Source of the DNA: Holosporaceae bacterium 'Namur'
GTDB taxonomy: Bacteria > Pseudomonadota > Alphaproteobacteria > Rickettsiales > Midichloriaceae
Direction of reading: 5' to 3'
DNA length: 64,000 bases
NCBI GenBank assembly: GCA_014116815.1
Contig: JACGYV010000004.1
Coordinates: 28,290 to 92,289, forward strand
Shown: positions 63,885-64,000 of the stretch, piece by piece
How positions within the stretch are numbered: position 1 is the first letter of the stretch
Layout: each line of letters begins with the position of its first letter
The notes under the pieces: model-generated
What the model saw: the letters and a program-made list of their open reading frames with translations, nothing else
Database searches by the model: none
What the model was told of the DNA's origin: nothing
Translations under genes and position numbers: made by a program

Positions 63885-64000
63885 TTAGTTAAGTTGTGGC
63901 ACGAGGAAGAAGGTAGAGATAGCATCATATAAATGCTGATGATCTTTAATTTGCTGTTTTATCCATCGCTTCATATTAGCCCAAAACTTTTCTATCGGGT
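63885..64000 (-). CDS. IS630-family transposase, C-terminal end (rest outside window)
   Basis: Reading leftwards from the window edge, the frame gives PIEKFWANMKRWIKQQIKDH then QHLYDAISTFFLVPQLN and a stop at 63885. PIEKFWANMKRWI is the last catalytic motif (DDE/D glutamate) of IS630/Tc1-type transposases. The element end tatagtaaaattagttaagt begins at 63875. Whether the full gene is intact cannot be seen. Confidence 0.8.
   Translation of the reverse strand, partial: PIEKFWANMKRWIKQQIKDHQHLYDAISTFFLVPQLN

Overview
The window is an AT-rich bacterial chromosome segment (roughly one third G+C by eye). It most likely comes from a Rickettsiales endosymbiont, and the gene mix points towards the Midichloriaceae (relatives of Candidatus Jidaibacter or Midichloria). 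This placement is an inference from content: a VirB4-type secretion ATPase of the catalytically degenerate kind seen in Rickettsiales, flagellar stator genes motA/motB, two leftover gene-transfer-agent tail genes, many ankyrin-repeat genes and several decaying genes, beside a standard alphaproteobacterial housekeeping set.

Layout. 1-670: end of a sugar-phosphate isomerase gene (kdsD). 919-2395: ankyrin gene broken by a frameshift. 2492-4405: tightly overlapping trio resembling antibiotic-modifying enzymes (nucleotidyltransferase, AAC(6')-like acetyltransferase, CatB/Vat-like acetyltransferase). 4639-5926: mscL, a GyrI-like effector-binding protein and a GNAT acetyltransferase. 6287-6502: a small repeat peptide. 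6503-7199: repeat remnants. 7200-8808: yajC-fdx-nuoA-nuoB. 8925-13929: rlmA, nfu, motA-motB and a DASS-family anion transporter. 14186-18897: rlpA, virB4 and a cysteine-rich exported protein. 19664-21052: ftsZ. 22195-26343: two GTA tail genes. 26377-33770: ftsY, a coiled-coil protein with tandem ubiquitin-interacting-like repeats, an alpha/beta hydrolase, a ferredoxin-NADP reductase, folD, a YihY-family protein and an ankyrin gene. 33886-42905: pilin-like gene, tRNA-Asn, xth, a broken Rpn nuclease gene, a hypothetical, uvrB, a gene with a premature stop, a possible F-box protein and engB. 43037-48780: LRR protein, a MITE inside an LRR remnant, a cation/proton antiporter, a short-chain reductase, recR and an APH(6)-like kinase. 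48864-54509: a putative effector, an ankyrin-ADP-ribosyltransferase fusion, murJ and an IS630 remnant. 54695-56659: rpsP-rimM-trmD-rplS. 56891-60075: three tandem ankyrin paralogues. 60056-63701: mrp, hflK-hflC, iscX and an FlhB C-terminal-like gene. 63885-64000: end of another IS630-family transposase.

Working together. The housekeeping genes cover division and protein targeting (ftsZ, ftsY, yajC), translation (rpsP operon), DNA repair (uvrB, recR, xth), Fe-S biogenesis (fdx, nfu, mrp, iscX), respiration (nuoAB) and membrane quality control (hflKC). Between them sits a scattered candidate host-interaction layer: ankyrin proteins, an ankyrin-ART fusion, a protein with five MIU-like repeats, an LRR protein and a possible F-box protein. 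The type IV secretion component encoded here belongs to a system that could export such proteins, but export of any of them is not shown by the sequence.

Decay is visible throughout: two frameshifted genes, one gene with an in-frame stop, an LRR fragment at a MITE, and IS630 fragments whose terminal sequence matches the MITE ends. No CRISPR array, rRNA gene or intact prophage was seen.
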